This document shows, piece after piece, positions 1 to 8,757 of a stretch of 64,000 nucleotides of DNA; within the stretch, counting starts at the first letter, position 1; every line of letters begins with the position of its first letter. This DNA is from Caldilineaceae bacterium (lineage in GTDB: Bacteria > Chloroflexota > Anaerolineae > Caldilineales > Caldilineaceae). The translations under genes and the position numbers were made by a program. A model generated the notes under the pieces. The model worked only from the letters and a program-made list of their open reading frames with translations, did not search any database and had not been told where the DNA came from. Location of the stretch: contig JAGRCP010000064.1 in NCBI GenBank assembly GCA_020433455.1, positions 7,141 to 71,140 of the forward strand, written 5' to 3'.

Positions 1-24
1 CTCTGCCAATTGAGCTAGCGGGCC
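1..24 (-). tRNA. tRNA, 5' end only (truncated by window edge)
   Basis: Read on the minus strand, the first 24 bases give GGCCCGC, TA, GCTC, AATTGGCA, GAG. This is a 7-nt acceptor strand, the invariant T8, the D-stem and the D-loop with its GG. The gene runs off the left edge before the anticodon, so the amino acid cannot be read. A consensus promoter lies immediately upstream (38-66), which supports a real tRNA gene. Confidence 0.85.
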
Positions 25-37
25 AAACAACTCAGCG

Positions 38-66
38 ATTATACCGGGATGCGCCCCGCGTGTCAA
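38..66 (-). promoter_or_regulatory. Consensus sigma-70-type promoter of the tRNA gene
   Basis: On the minus strand there is a perfect TTGACA (61-66), a 17-nt spacer and a perfect TATAAT (38-43). The -10 box ends 13 nt before the mature tRNA 5' end at 24, leaving a short leader for RNase P to remove. A 12/12 consensus match fits a strong stable-RNA promoter. Confidence 0.85.
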
Positions 67-161
67 AAAAACGGGGCGAGGTTTACAAAGCAAAGAAAAC
101 GCGCGGCGACAAGCTATCAAGTCCGGATTCCGCCTGAGTCTATCCTTTACCCAACTTGTAT

Positions 162-167
162 TATAAT
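162..167 (+). promoter_or_regulatory. Candidate -10 box upstream of the aminopeptidase gene
   Basis: A perfect TATAAT lies 52 nt before the start codon at 219. No good -35 hexamer sits 16-18 nt upstream, so this is a weak call based on one box. Confidence 0.35.
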
Positions 168-218
168 GACCGTAGCAAACTATACAACCCTAACAGCATA
201 CCATAAGGTGAGGACCCG

Positions 219-1487
219 ATGGATTTCCTATCCGACCAAGTTGACCAGTACGCTGATCTGCTCATCAGTACCGGCGTGAATTTACAGCCGGGCCAGCCGC
301 TTCAGATTTCCGCCGAGCTGGAGCATGCGCCGTTTGTCCGCAAAATAGCGGCCAAAGCTTACGATGCCGGCGCATCCTACGTCCAGGTCGTCTGGATGGA
401 TGCACTATTGCAGCGTGCGCGCCTAAAGCACAGCCGGGCGGATTATCTGGACATTTACCCCGATTTTGAAATTCAGAAGTACCGTCAGTTCGTGGACGAA
501 CGCTGGGCGCGGCTGAGCCTGACGGGTCCGGAAGATCCCCACGCCATGGATGATGTGGATGCCGGGGCCATGCGCCGGGCGGCCAAGTCCCGCCGTGAGG
601 GCATCCGCTTCTACATGGACGCAATCATGAGCAACCGTTTCCAATGGTGCGTTGCGGCCGTTCCCACCCAAGCCTGGGCCGCGCAAATTTACCCGGACCT
701 GGCCCCGGATGATGCCGTCGCGCGTCTGTGGTCGGTCATTCTGGACGTCTGCCGCGTCAAGACCGCCGATCCCCAGGCAGCCTGGCGCACCCACGATAAA
801 GCGCTCAGCCGGGTTGTGGACTTCCTCCACGCGCGGCAAATTCGCACGCTCCTTTACGAAGATCCCACGCCCGGTCCCGACGGCAAACCCTGCACCAAAC
901 TCTCCATCGGCATGACCGGGCAGCCGGTCTGGATCGCGGCATCGTCCACCACAACCCACGGCATCGTCTTCTTCGCCAATATGCCCACGGAGGAGATCTT
1001 CACGACGCCCCATCGCCTGAAGGCGGATGGCTGGGCCCGGACGACAAAGCCCTTCTTCCCCTTCGAGCGCAGGGTGGAAGACGCATACTTCCGCTTTGAG
1101 GAGGGCAAAGTCGTCGAATTTACGGCCGCGGTAGGTCAGGATGTACTGACTTCCTTCTTCGAGATGGACGGCGCCCGGCATCTGGGCGAGGTTGCCCTGG
1201 TGGACCAGCGCTCGCCCGTCAATCAGGCCGGTGTGATCTTTTACGAAACGCTGTTTGATGAAAATGCCGCCTGCCATATCGCTTTCGGCGACGCTTATCT
1301 GGAAGGCTATGCCGGCGGTGACGATCTCGATCCCGCCGAATACGCAGGAGTCGGCATCAACAAAGCCGATGTTCATCTGGACGTCATGCTCGGTTCGCCC
1401 ACCCTCAACATCACCGGCGTCACCGCAGACGGCGAGCAAGTTCCCATTATGCGCGACGGACAATTCGTAGAGGCGGCGCTCAGCTAA
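219..1487 (+). CDS. Aminopeptidase, M29 (AmpS/PepS-like) family
   Basis: This 422-residue cytoplasmic protein resembles the thermophilic M29 metallo-aminopeptidases, which remove N-terminal residues from peptides using two metal ions. The C-terminal half carries the ordered blocks of the family: NMPTEE (about residue 254), HLGEVAL (about 320), CHIAFGDAY (about 352) and VHLDVMLGS (about 384). These hold the Glu, His and Asp residues expected to bind metal. Length matches the usual 410-420 residues. The ATG at 219 follows AAGGTGAGG with good spacing. The gene stands alone before the two-component system. Peptide turnover is the likely role, perhaps of peptides brought in by the transporter at 27801-33969, but that link is inference. 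Confidence 0.88.
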   Translation: MDFLSDQVDQYADLLISTGVNLQPGQPLQISAELEHAPFVRKIAAKAYDAGASYVQVVWMDALLQRARLKHSRADYLDIYPDFEIQKYRQFVDERWARLSLTGPEDPHAMDDVDAGAMRRAAKSRREGIRFYMDAIMSNRFQWCVAAVPTQAWAAQIYPDLAPDDAVARLWSVILDVCRVKTADPQAAWRTHDKALSRVVDFLHARQIRTLLYEDPTPGPDGKPCTKLSIGMTGQPVWIAASSTTTHGIVFFANMPTEEIFTTPHRLKADGWARTTKPFFPFERRVEDAYFRFEEGKVVEFTAAVGQDVLTSFFEMDGARHLGEVALVDQRSPVNQAGVIFYETLFDENAACHIAFGDAYLEGYAGGDDLDPAEYAGVGINKADVHLDVMLGSPTLNITGVTADGEQVPIMRDGQFVEAALS

Positions 1488-1542
1488 GGAAGCGGGGCGA
1501 CACGGAGACCGGTCACTACGGATTACGTTTGGGAGGTTCTGA

Positions 1543-3156
1543 ATGCCCTATACGCTATTTCTGGTTGAAGACGAAGTGGTCACGCGCGACGGAATCCGCA
1601 ACAGCGTAGACTGGAACAGCGCCGGCTTTCGCTGGGGCGGCGAAGCGCCTGACGGAGAACTGGCCCTCTCCCTGATTGAAGACGCGCCGCCCGACATTCT
1701 CATCACCGATATCAGAATGCCCTTCATGGACGGCCTGGAATTAAGCCGGATCGTGCGCGAACGATTTCCCGAAACGCGCATCATCATCCTCAGCGGACAT
1801 GACGAATTCCGCTATGCCCAGGAAGCCATGCAGTTGGGCGCGACGGAGTATCTGCTCAAGCCCGTGGGGGCCCAGGAGCTGCTGGCAACCCTCGCCCGGG
1901 TCAGCGCGCAAATCGACCAGAAGCGGGAGGAGCAGGAAGAGCTTTCCCTCCTCCGCAGCCGCCTGGACAAAAACCTCAACGTCATGCGCCAGCGGCTGCT
2001 GATTGACCTGGTGACGGGTCGGCTTTCCACCTCCGCCGCGGTGGATGAAGCGCAGAAGGTCGGGGCAGACCTGATGGCACGCTGCTACCAGGCACTGATC
2101 GTGCGCTGCCGGGTGACCGATGAGATGGGCCATCTGGCTCGATTGGAAGCGTACCACAGCGTGCGCCAGCGGGTCGCCGATTTTCTCGGCGGACGCGGGG
2201 ACGTGCTCTTCTTCGTCAAAGACGTAGAAGAATGCGGGCTGATCGTCAAAGGCGAAAGCGCCGATGCGCTCCAGGCAGCCGCCGCACGCCTGGCCCAACA
2301 GCTCACAACGCGCCTGCAGGGCAGCGAAGGTCTGGTAATTGGCGTGGGGATGGGACGCATGGCCCAACGCCTCTCCGAACTACCCCAATCCTTTCTGGAC
2401 GCAGTCGATGCCGCCAAAACCCAGACCGGACGGCAGGCCGATGAATGGCCGCGCATATCCCTGTCGCCCCACCGCTTGCCGACGCTGGACCCCACGGCGG
2501 TGATTGACTTTCTGCGCCGGGGCGAACCCGCAGGGCTGGACCGCTTTCTCGACGCCTATCTGGGGCCCGTCAGCCCTGAAGATGAGGACGCCGCCGCCAT
2601 GCTCGAATATCTGGTCACGGACCTACTGGTCGCGGTCGCCCGCTTCGCCCGGGAGTTGGGCGGCACGCTGGAGGATATCCTGCCGGAGCGCGCGGAACTC
2701 CAGGCGCTGGTACGCACGGGAAACGCCTCGCCGCAACTCCGCGAAGTGATGCGCCGCCTGCTTACCCAGGCCCTGGCCTATCGGGACCTGCGCACGGACC
2801 GCACCCGCCAAATCATTGACCGGGCCAAGAGCTACATCGATCATCATCTGACGGATGAAGAAATTTCCCTCCACACCGTGGCGGCCGAAGTAGGTTGGAG
2901 CCCAAGCCACCTCAGCGCGGTTTTCAGCAACGCGACGGATGAAACCTTCATCGAATATCTGACCAGGCAACGCATCCAGCGGGCGGGCGAGCTGCTGCGG
3001 ATGACCGCGCTGCCCACGGCGGAGGTGGGGCGCCGGGTGGGATACGCAAACCCGCGCTACTTTTATGCCGTCTTCCGCAAGGCCACCGGCCAGACGCCTA
3101 CAGAATTTCGCCGGAACGGATCGACCGTGGTCGGCACGGCGGAAATTGACCGATAA
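1543..3156 (+). CDS. YesN-type response regulator, AraC family
   Basis: A 537-residue response regulator. Residues 1-125 form a receiver domain with the acidic pair ED near residue 10, the phosphoacceptor Asp56 in the motif TDIRMP, and the switch Lys in LLKPVG. The middle 300 residues are a variable linker. Residues of about 428-525 form an AraC-type double helix-turn-helix (DEEISLHTVAAEVGWS and the GYANPRYFYAVFRKATGQTP block). The ATG follows GGGAGG. The partner histidine kinase starts 12 nt downstream, so the two are co-transcribed. This type usually controls carbohydrate uptake genes, and a sugar ABC operon follows directly. Tandem 10-bp repeats at 4777-4805 may be its binding site. Confidence 0.93.
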   Translation: MPYTLFLVEDEVVTRDGIRNSVDWNSAGFRWGGEAPDGELALSLIEDAPPDILITDIRMPFMDGLELSRIVRERFPETRIIILSGHDEFRYAQEAMQLGATEYLLKPVGAQELLATLARVSAQIDQKREEQEELSLLRSRLDKNLNVMRQRLLIDLVTGRLSTSAAVDEAQKVGADLMARCYQALIVRCRVTDEMGHLARLEAYHSVRQRVADFLGGRGDVLFFVKDVEECGLIVKGESADALQAAAARLAQQLTTRLQGSEGLVIGVGMGRMAQRLSELPQSFLDAVDAAKTQTGRQADEWPRISLSPHRLPTLDPTAVIDFLRRGEPAGLDRFLDAYLGPVSPEDEDAAAMLEYLVTDLLVAVARFARELGGTLEDILPERAELQALVRTGNASPQLREVMRRLLTQALAYRDLRTDRTRQIIDRAKSYIDHHLTDEEISLHTVAAEVGWSPSHLSAVFSNATDETFIEYLTRQRIQRAGELLRMTALPTAEVGRRVGYANPRYFYAVFRKATGQTPTEFRRNGSTVVGTAEIDR

Positions 3157-3168
3157 GGAGACATTCCC

Positions 3169-4773
3169 ATGTGGACCAAGCTCCGTTCCAGTAAGCGGTT
3201 GGGCGCGCCGGACAGGCCCATGCGCGATCCGATGACGCGCGACGCCCTTGATCGCCTCCCCAACACGGTCGGGACCACGGCAAGCTTCCTACCCGGCCTG
3301 AATCTATCGCTGCAACCCAAAATGCTGCTGGCCTTTTTCGTCCTGATTCTGATCATGGGCGCGCCCTACATCTTTCTGGCCGTGCCCATGCTTCGTTACC
3401 AGAATCAATATGACCGCATCATTGACAATATCACCACGGCCAATGGCATCAACGGCTACATCAAGTCGGCCATCGATGCCGAAATGTGGGACGTGGTAGC
3501 GGGCAAAGAGGACTTCTACACCGCGGATCAATTTACGATTCTGGATGAGGTGGACGCCAAGCTGGCCGCCATGCGCGGGATCAGCACGTCCCAGCGCGGC
3601 AAGCTCAAACTGCGGGTGATCCAGAACACCATGGAGACGCTGCGCCACGACATCGAGCAAATGGGCGTACAAATTGCCGAGGGACGAACATTTGACGAAA
3701 ACATGGTGCTCATGGAGCGCATCCGCTGGGTTTCCGGCCTGGTAGAAGAGGATGTACAGGACTACATGCTCTTTGAAGTGAATCGGACCGAGCAGCAGTA
3801 CCGCACGCTGCAAGCAGCTCTGCAACGCTGGATTTACGTCAGCATTTTCGGCATGCTGGCCGCGGTGGGGTTTGCCATTGTGGCCGCGTGGCGCATCTCC
3901 CGCAGCATCTACCTCCCCATTAAGAAGCTGCACAACATCACGACTTCCATTGCCCGGGAAGACCTGGAACCGCTGGTCACGGCGGACAACGTGGATGAGA
4001 TCGCCGAGCTGGGTCTGAGTTTCAACATCCTGGTTGGCAAGGTGCGCGAACTGCTGGAGGCCAAAATTCGAGAGCAGGAAAACCTGCAAAAGGCGGAGCT
4101 GCGCGCGCTCCAGGCCCAGATCAATCCCCATTTTCTATACAATACGCTGGATGCCATCGTGTGGATGGCCGAATCCAATCGCGCCGAAGACGTGGTGACG
4201 CTGGTACGCGCCCTCTCACGGTTCTTCCGCATCACGCTGAGCAAGGGCAAAGACTGGATCACCGTAGGCGAGGAGATCGACCACGTGAGCAGCTACCTCA
4301 CCATCCAAAAGATTCGCTACCAGGACATCCTGGATTTTGAAATCGACGTGGACCCGGACGTGCGCGACGCCGCCATGCTCAAATTTACGCTTCAGCCTCT
4401 GGTGGAGAACGCCCTCTACCACGGCATCAAGAATAAGCGGGGCGGCGGCGTCATCCGCGTACGCGGCCATAGTCTGACGACCGGCCGACTGCGCTTTGAA
4501 GTGAGCGACAACGGCATGGGCATGTCGCCCGAGCGGCAGGATCAGGTCCGGGCCGCCATCGGCGGCGCGCCCTTCGCCCATAACGGCGGCGCAAACGGAA
4601 ATGGGGTTAACGGCGGCAGTCTGAATAATAGTGGGCTGGATAATGACGGCGGCTTCGGCCTCTGCAACGTCAATCAGCGCATCAAACTCTACTACGGCCA
4701 ACAATACGGCCTGGCAATTCAGAGCGAGTATGGAACCGGCACCCGGGTAAGCATAGAAATGCCGGAGCGATAA
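3169..4773 (+). CDS. YesM-type sensor histidine kinase
   Basis: A 534-residue membrane sensor kinase paired with the regulator just upstream. An N-terminal stretch is followed by a transmembrane helix (about residues 45-65), an extracytoplasmic sensor region of roughly 150 residues and a second helix (about 220-245). A HAMP domain then leads to the His_kinase domain with QINPHFLYNTLDAI, where His321 is the predicted phosphorylation site. The ATP-binding part shows the N-box (LQPLVENALYHGIKNK) and DNGMGM. A Gly/Asn-rich insert (about residues 465-488) lies between DNGMGM and the GFGLCNVNQR block. AAGGAGA precedes the ATG. The ligand is unknown; the neighbouring transporter suggests a sugar, perhaps through its binding protein. 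Confidence 0.93.
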   Translation: MWTKLRSSKRLGAPDRPMRDPMTRDALDRLPNTVGTTASFLPGLNLSLQPKMLLAFFVLILIMGAPYIFLAVPMLRYQNQYDRIIDNITTANGINGYIKSAIDAEMWDVVAGKEDFYTADQFTILDEVDAKLAAMRGISTSQRGKLKLRVIQNTMETLRHDIEQMGVQIAEGRTFDENMVLMERIRWVSGLVEEDVQDYMLFEVNRTEQQYRTLQAALQRWIYVSIFGMLAAVGFAIVAAWRISRSIYLPIKKLHNITTSIAREDLEPLVTADNVDEIAELGLSFNILVGKVRELLEAKIREQENLQKAELRALQAQINPHFLYNTLDAIVWMAESNRAEDVVTLVRALSRFFRITLSKGKDWITVGEEIDHVSSYLTIQKIRYQDILDFEIDVDPDVRDAAMLKFTLQPLVENALYHGIKNKRGGGVIRVRGHSLTTGRLRFEVSDNGMGMSPERQDQVRAAIGGAPFAHNGGANGNGVNGGSLNNSGLDNDGGFGLCNVNQRIKLYYGQQYGLAIQSEYGTGTRVSIEMPER

Positions 4774-4776
4774 TCC

Positions 4777-4805
4777 CATAATATCTGACCTCAATCATAA
4801 TATCT
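4777..4805 (+). promoter_or_regulatory. Tandem direct repeat, candidate YesN operator
   Basis: The 10-mer CATAATATCT occurs at 4777-4786 and again at 4796-4805, 19 bp apart start to start, about two helical turns. It sits just after the kinase stop codon and 67 bp upstream of the -35 box of the sugar-binding protein gene. AraC-family regulators commonly bind tandem direct repeats at such spacing. The assignment to the adjacent response regulator is inference. Confidence 0.45.
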
Positions 4806-4871
4806 CCGCGCCCGCGGGCCGACCCGGCACAAACTCCCCAAAAAAGCGGACCCATAGCGCAACATAGGTCA

Positions 4872-4900
4872 TTGTCATGCGCGATCGGATTCGCTAGAAT
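4872..4900 (+). promoter_or_regulatory. Promoter of the sugar ABC transporter operon
   Basis: TTGTCA (4872-4877), a 17-nt spacer and TAGAAT (4895-4900) match the sigma-70 consensus at 10 of 12 positions. Transcription would start near 4907 and leave a leader of about 144 nt before the start codon at 5051. Confidence 0.7.
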
Positions 4901-5050
4901 TGTTCCTGTCCAGTACCAAATCCAAAATTCCATTGGGATGAAACCAACTGCTTTTTGCCGATTACCGGCAGCAAAAGCGTTGATTTCGAGTTACGCAGTT
5001 TCTGTCCGTTCCTCATTTTCCTACACTTTTCCTACAGGAGAGACAACCCT

Positions 5051-6088
5051 ATGCGTATGCAAAAATTACTCCTTCCCCTCTTGCTGCTTATCCTGATCAC
5101 GGCGCTGGCAGCCTGTGCCGCGCCCGCAGCGGACACGTCGCAGTCGGCGTCGGACGCGGCACAGCCCGCAGATTCTTCCGCAGCTTCATCGGCCGGCGAA
5201 GCGACCATGAAAAGCTATGAAGATATGGTAGTGGGCTATGCTCAGATCGGTGCGGAGAGCGAATGGCGCACGGCCAACACCGCATCCATCAAGGAAGAAG
5301 CCGGAAACCTGGGCGTCGAACTCAAATTCTCCGATGCACAGCAGAAGCAGGAGAACCAAATCAAGGCCATCCGCTCCTTCATCGCCCAGCAGGTAGACGT
5401 CATCGGCGTCTCGCCCGTGGTGGAGACCGGCTGGGAAACCGTTTTCCAGGAAGCCAAGGACGCAGGAATTCCGCTGATTTTGGTTGACCGCCGCGCCGAC
5501 GTCCCCGAAGACCTCTATGCCACCTACCTGGGCTCGGACTTCGTGGAAGAAGGTCGCAAGGCCGGCAACGCCATGATTGAAATTCTGGGCGGCGAGGGCA
5601 AGATCGTCGAGCTGGTCGGCACTGTAGGCTCTGCGCCCGCCAATGACCGCGCCACCGGTTTCCGCGAGGCCATCGCCGACACGCCGGGCATGGAGATCAT
5701 CGCCTCCCAATCCGGCGACTTCACCCGAGCCAAGGGCAAAGAGGTCATGGAAGCCTTCCTCAAAACCTACGGCGATGAGATCAACGCGCTCTACGCCCAC
5801 AATGACGATATGGCCATCGGCGCGATCCAGGCCATCGAAGAATACGGCCTGAAACCGGGCGAAGACATCAAGATCGTCTCCGTGGATGCGGTACGCGGCG
5901 CGTTCGAGGCCATGATCGAAGGCAAGCTCAACTGCACCGTCGAGTGCAACCCGCTTCTGGGCCCCCAATTCTTTGACCTGGCCCTCAAGGTAGTCAACGG
6001 CGAGGAAGTGCCCAAATGGGTGCCGTCGGAAGAGAGCATCTTCTTCCCCGACGAAGCGGAAGCATTGCTGCCGACCCGCAAGTACTAA
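5051..6088 (+). CDS. ytfQ: Sugar ABC transporter substrate-binding lipoprotein (YtfQ-like)
   Basis: A 345-residue extracytoplasmic binding protein of the Peripla_BP_4 class. It starts with a lipoprotein signal peptide (LITALAAC, the Cys being the lipidation site) and a short Ala/Ser linker. The mature part closely follows E. coli YtfQ, the galactofuranose-binding protein: VGYAQIGAESEWRTANT, KQENQIKAIRSFIAQQVD, and SPVVETGWETVFQEAKDAGI. I chose the ATG at 5051 because it gives the signal peptide and follows AGGAGA; the frame is open further upstream but has no ribosome site. Genes for the ATPase and two permeases follow. Galactofuranose or a related furanose is the likely ligand, by similarity only. 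Confidence 0.9.
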   Translation: MRMQKLLLPLLLLILITALAACAAPAADTSQSASDAAQPADSSAASSAGEATMKSYEDMVVGYAQIGAESEWRTANTASIKEEAGNLGVELKFSDAQQKQENQIKAIRSFIAQQVDVIGVSPVVETGWETVFQEAKDAGIPLILVDRRADVPEDLYATYLGSDFVEEGRKAGNAMIEILGGEGKIVELVGTVGSAPANDRATGFREAIADTPGMEIIASQSGDFTRAKGKEVMEAFLKTYGDEINALYAHNDDMAIGAIQAIEEYGLKPGEDIKIVSVDAVRGAFEAMIEGKLNCTVECNPLLGPQFFDLALKVVNGEEVPKWVPSEESIFFPDEAEALLPTRKY

Positions 6089-6117
6089 TCGTGCGCAGCA
6101 ACAGGACAGTGCAGTAA

Positions 6118-6155
6118 GGGACATAAGGTGCGGCGGCCGCCGCACCTTATGTCCC
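6118..6155 (+). repeat. 38-nt perfect palindrome between ytfQ and ytfR
   Basis: Positions 6118-6136 and 6137-6155 are exact reverse complements with no spacer, a GC-rich hairpin of 17 or so base pairs in RNA. It begins 29 nt after the binding-protein stop codon and has no T-run after it. The position suggests mRNA stabilisation or partial termination that keeps binding-protein levels above those of the membrane subunits. A comparable hairpin lies in the peptide transporter operon at 31948-31978. Confidence 0.85.
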
Positions 6156-6209
6156 GACGATGTATCCGAACGATCTGTCCAAAACGCCACCCCTAAGGAA
6201 TAGCGAGCG

Positions 6210-7742
6210 ATGGCCCAAGATTCCACGACCATCCTGACCATGACCGGCATCAGCAAGGCCTTTCCCGGCGTGCAGGCCCTGAGCGACGTGGACTTTGCCC
6301 TGCGCCAGGGTGAAATCCACGCGCTCATGGGCGAGAACGGCGCGGGAAAATCCACGCTGATCAAGGTTCTTACCGGTGTAGAACGCCCTGATACGGGCGT
6401 CATCATGCTGGACGGCAGGGAAATTCAGGCCAAATCGCCGCTCCAGGCCCAGGCTCAGGGCATCAGCACCGTCTATCAGGAAATCAACCTCTGTCCCAAT
6501 CTTTCCGTGGCCGAAAATATCCTGCTGGGACGCGAACCCCGCCGCCTGGGCGGTATCGACTGGCACGCGCTCAACAAGCGTGCAGCTGAAATCCTGCGCC
6601 GGCTGGAAGTAGAGATTGACGTCAGCCAGAGCGTAGGCATGTATCCCGTCGCGATCCAGCAGATGGTGGCTATCTCCCGCGCGCTGGACGTCTCGGCCAA
6701 GGCGCTCATTCTGGACGAGCCCACCTCCAGCCTTTCGGCCCACGAGACGGACAAGCTGTTTGCGGTAATGGAGAAGCTCAAGAGCGAGGGATTGGGCATC
6801 ATCTTCGTGACCCACTTCCTGGATCAGGTCTACCGCGTAACGGACCGGATCACCGTCCTGCGCAACGGCAAGCTGGTCGGAACCTATCCTACAGCCGAGT
6901 TATCGCGCGTCGAACTGGTCGCCCACATGATCGGCCGGGAACTGAGCGATCTGGAGGCGGTAGGTCGTTACAAGACCCGAGTCGTCGAACATGACCATGC
7001 GGCCAGGGTGGTTGAGGCGCGGGATTTCGGCCGGATCGGCGGCATGAAGCCGTTCGATCTGGATTTGTACGCCGGTGAGGTGGTGGGCATGGCCGGCCTG
7101 CTGGGCTCAGGACGAACGGAGACGGCCAATCTTCTCTTTGGCGTGGATCAGCCCGATTCGGGCAACCTAACCGTGGAGGGAAAGAAAGTAACGCATCACG
7201 CGCCGCTGCAATCCATCCACATGGGCATGGGGTATTGCCCCGAGGACCGCAAGGCCGACGGCATTGTGGGAGACTTGACGGTACGCGAGAATATCATCCT
7301 CGCGCTTCAGGCCAGCCAGGGTTGGTTTCAGTACATAAATCCGGCCAAGCAATACGCCATTGCCGACAAATACATCGAGCTGCTGGATATCAGCACGCCC
7401 ACGGCAGACCAATTGATAAAAAATCTGAGCGGCGGCAATCAGCAGAAGGTGATCCTCGCGCGCTGGCTGGCTACCGAACCGGAGATCCTCATCCTGGATG
7501 AGCCCACGCGCGGCATCGACGTAGGCGTCAAGGCCGAGATTCAGAAGCTGGTGCTCACCTTGGCTCAGGAGGGAAAGACATGCGTCTTTATCTCATCGGA
7601 GCTGGACGAGGTGTTGCGAACCAGCCATCGCGTACTGGTGCTGCGCGATCAGGAGATCGTCGCCGAACTGGGCATGGACGATCTCAACGAACAAACCATT
7701 ATGCAGATTATCGCCGGAGATACCCATGACGAGCCTCTCTAG
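6210..7742 (+). CDS. ytfR: Sugar ABC transporter ATP-binding protein (YtfR-like)
   Basis: A 510-residue protein with two fused nucleotide-binding domains, as in RbsA, MglA and YtfR. The first domain has Walker A GENGAGKST at residues 41-49 and the DEPTSSLS Walker B region. The second has a degenerate Walker A (GLLGSGRTE) but an intact signature LSGGNQQKV and DEPTRGIDVG, as is normal for this family. AAGGAATAGCGAG precedes the ATG. The stop codon lies inside the next gene, so translation is probably coupled. It powers import through the two permeases encoded downstream. Confidence 0.93.
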   Translation: MAQDSTTILTMTGISKAFPGVQALSDVDFALRQGEIHALMGENGAGKSTLIKVLTGVERPDTGVIMLDGREIQAKSPLQAQAQGISTVYQEINLCPNLSVAENILLGREPRRLGGIDWHALNKRAAEILRRLEVEIDVSQSVGMYPVAIQQMVAISRALDVSAKALILDEPTSSLSAHETDKLFAVMEKLKSEGLGIIFVTHFLDQVYRVTDRITVLRNGKLVGTYPTAELSRVELVAHMIGRELSDLEAVGRYKTRVVEHDHAARVVEARDFGRIGGMKPFDLDLYAGEVVGMAGLLGSGRTETANLLFGVDQPDSGNLTVEGKKVTHHAPLQSIHMGMGYCPEDRKADGIVGDLTVRENIILALQASQGWFQYINPAKQYAIADKYIELLDISTPTADQLIKNLSGGNQQKVILARWLATEPEILILDEPTRGIDVGVKAEIQKLVLTLAQEGKTCVFISSELDEVLRTSHRVLVLRDQEIVAELGMDDLNEQTIMQIIAGDTHDEPL

Positions 7743-8757
7743 GGGATGGGAGCGCATCCGCAACGCCGGCCTCTTTTGGCCGCTGGCGGCCCTGGCGCTG
7801 GTTATGCTCTTCAACCTGATCTTCACGCCCAACTTTTTCCGCCTGGAGATTAAGAACGGCCATCTCTTCGGCAGCCTGATCGACATTCTGAACCGGGGCG
7901 CGCCGCTCATGCTCATGGCCATCGGCATGACGCTGGTCATCGCGACGGCAGGCGTAGACCTGTCGGTGGGCGCGGTGGCGGCCATCTGTGCAGCAACGGC
8001 AACCGTACTGGTGGGCAACGTCACCGGCGCCACGAATATGCCCCTCTGGGAGGTGATCCCCATTACGCTGGGCGTCGCGCTCCTCTGCGGGCTCTGGAAC
8101 GGGCTGCTGGTCTCCCGGGCCCGGATTGAGCCCATGGTGGCCACGCTGGTGCTCATGGTGGCCGGGCGGGGCATCGCCCAGCTCATTACCGGCGGACAGA
8201 TTATCACGGTCTACTATGAGCGTTTTTTCTACTTCGGCGCAGGCTATTTGCTGGGGTTGCCCTTTACGCTCTTTATTGTCGCGGGGGTGATGCTCTTCGC
8301 CTGGCTGATGACCCGGCGCACGGCCATCGGACTTTTCATTGAATCGGTCGGCACCAATGCCAGCGCCAGTTTCTATTCGGGCATCAACGAGAAGAACGTA
8401 AAGCTGCTGGCCTACGTCTTCTGCGCCTTCTGCGCCGGCATTGCCGGCATTATCATCAGCTCCAACGTCAAGAGCGCTGACGCCAACAACGTAGGCCTTT
8501 ACATGGAGCTGGACGCGATTCTGTCCGTCGTCATCGGCGGCACGCTCATGAGCGGCGGGCGCTTCTCCCTGGCCGGCAGCGTCGTGGGCGCACTGCTTAT
8601 CCAAAGCGTCACGACAACCATTTACGCCTTTGGCGTCCCGCCTGAAGTCGTGCTGGTGGTCAAGGCCGTTGTGGTGCTCTTCGTCGTGCTGCTCTATTCA
8701 CAGCCGGTGAAGGTCGCACTGGACAAACTCTCACGCCGGAGAGGAGTACGGGCATGA
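7726..8757 (+). CDS. ytfT: Sugar ABC transporter permease (YtfT-like)
   Basis: A 343-residue inner-membrane permease of the ribose/galactose branch with about 8-10 hydrophobic segments. The stretch from GHLFGSLIDILNRGAP through IATAGVDLSVGAV follows E. coli YtfT closely, and LMVAGRGIAQLITGGQI and SADANNVGLYMELDAI are also shared. Its start overlaps the ATPase gene by 17 nt, with GGAGA before the ATG, and its stop overlaps the next permease by 4 nt. It would form a heterodimeric channel with the YjfF-like protein. Confidence 0.92.
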   Translation: MTSLSRGWERIRNAGLFWPLAALALVMLFNLIFTPNFFRLEIKNGHLFGSLIDILNRGAPLMLMAIGMTLVIATAGVDLSVGAVAAICAATATVLVGNVTGATNMPLWEVIPITLGVALLCGLWNGLLVSRARIEPMVATLVLMVAGRGIAQLITGGQIITVYYERFFYFGAGYLLGLPFTLFIVAGVMLFAWLMTRRTAIGLFIESVGTNASASFYSGINEKNVKLLAYVFCAFCAGIAGIIISSNVKSADANNVGLYMELDAILSVVIGGTLMSGGRFSLAGSVVGALLIQSVTTTIYAFGVPPEVVLVVKAVVVLFVVLLYSQPVKVALDKLSRRRGVRA

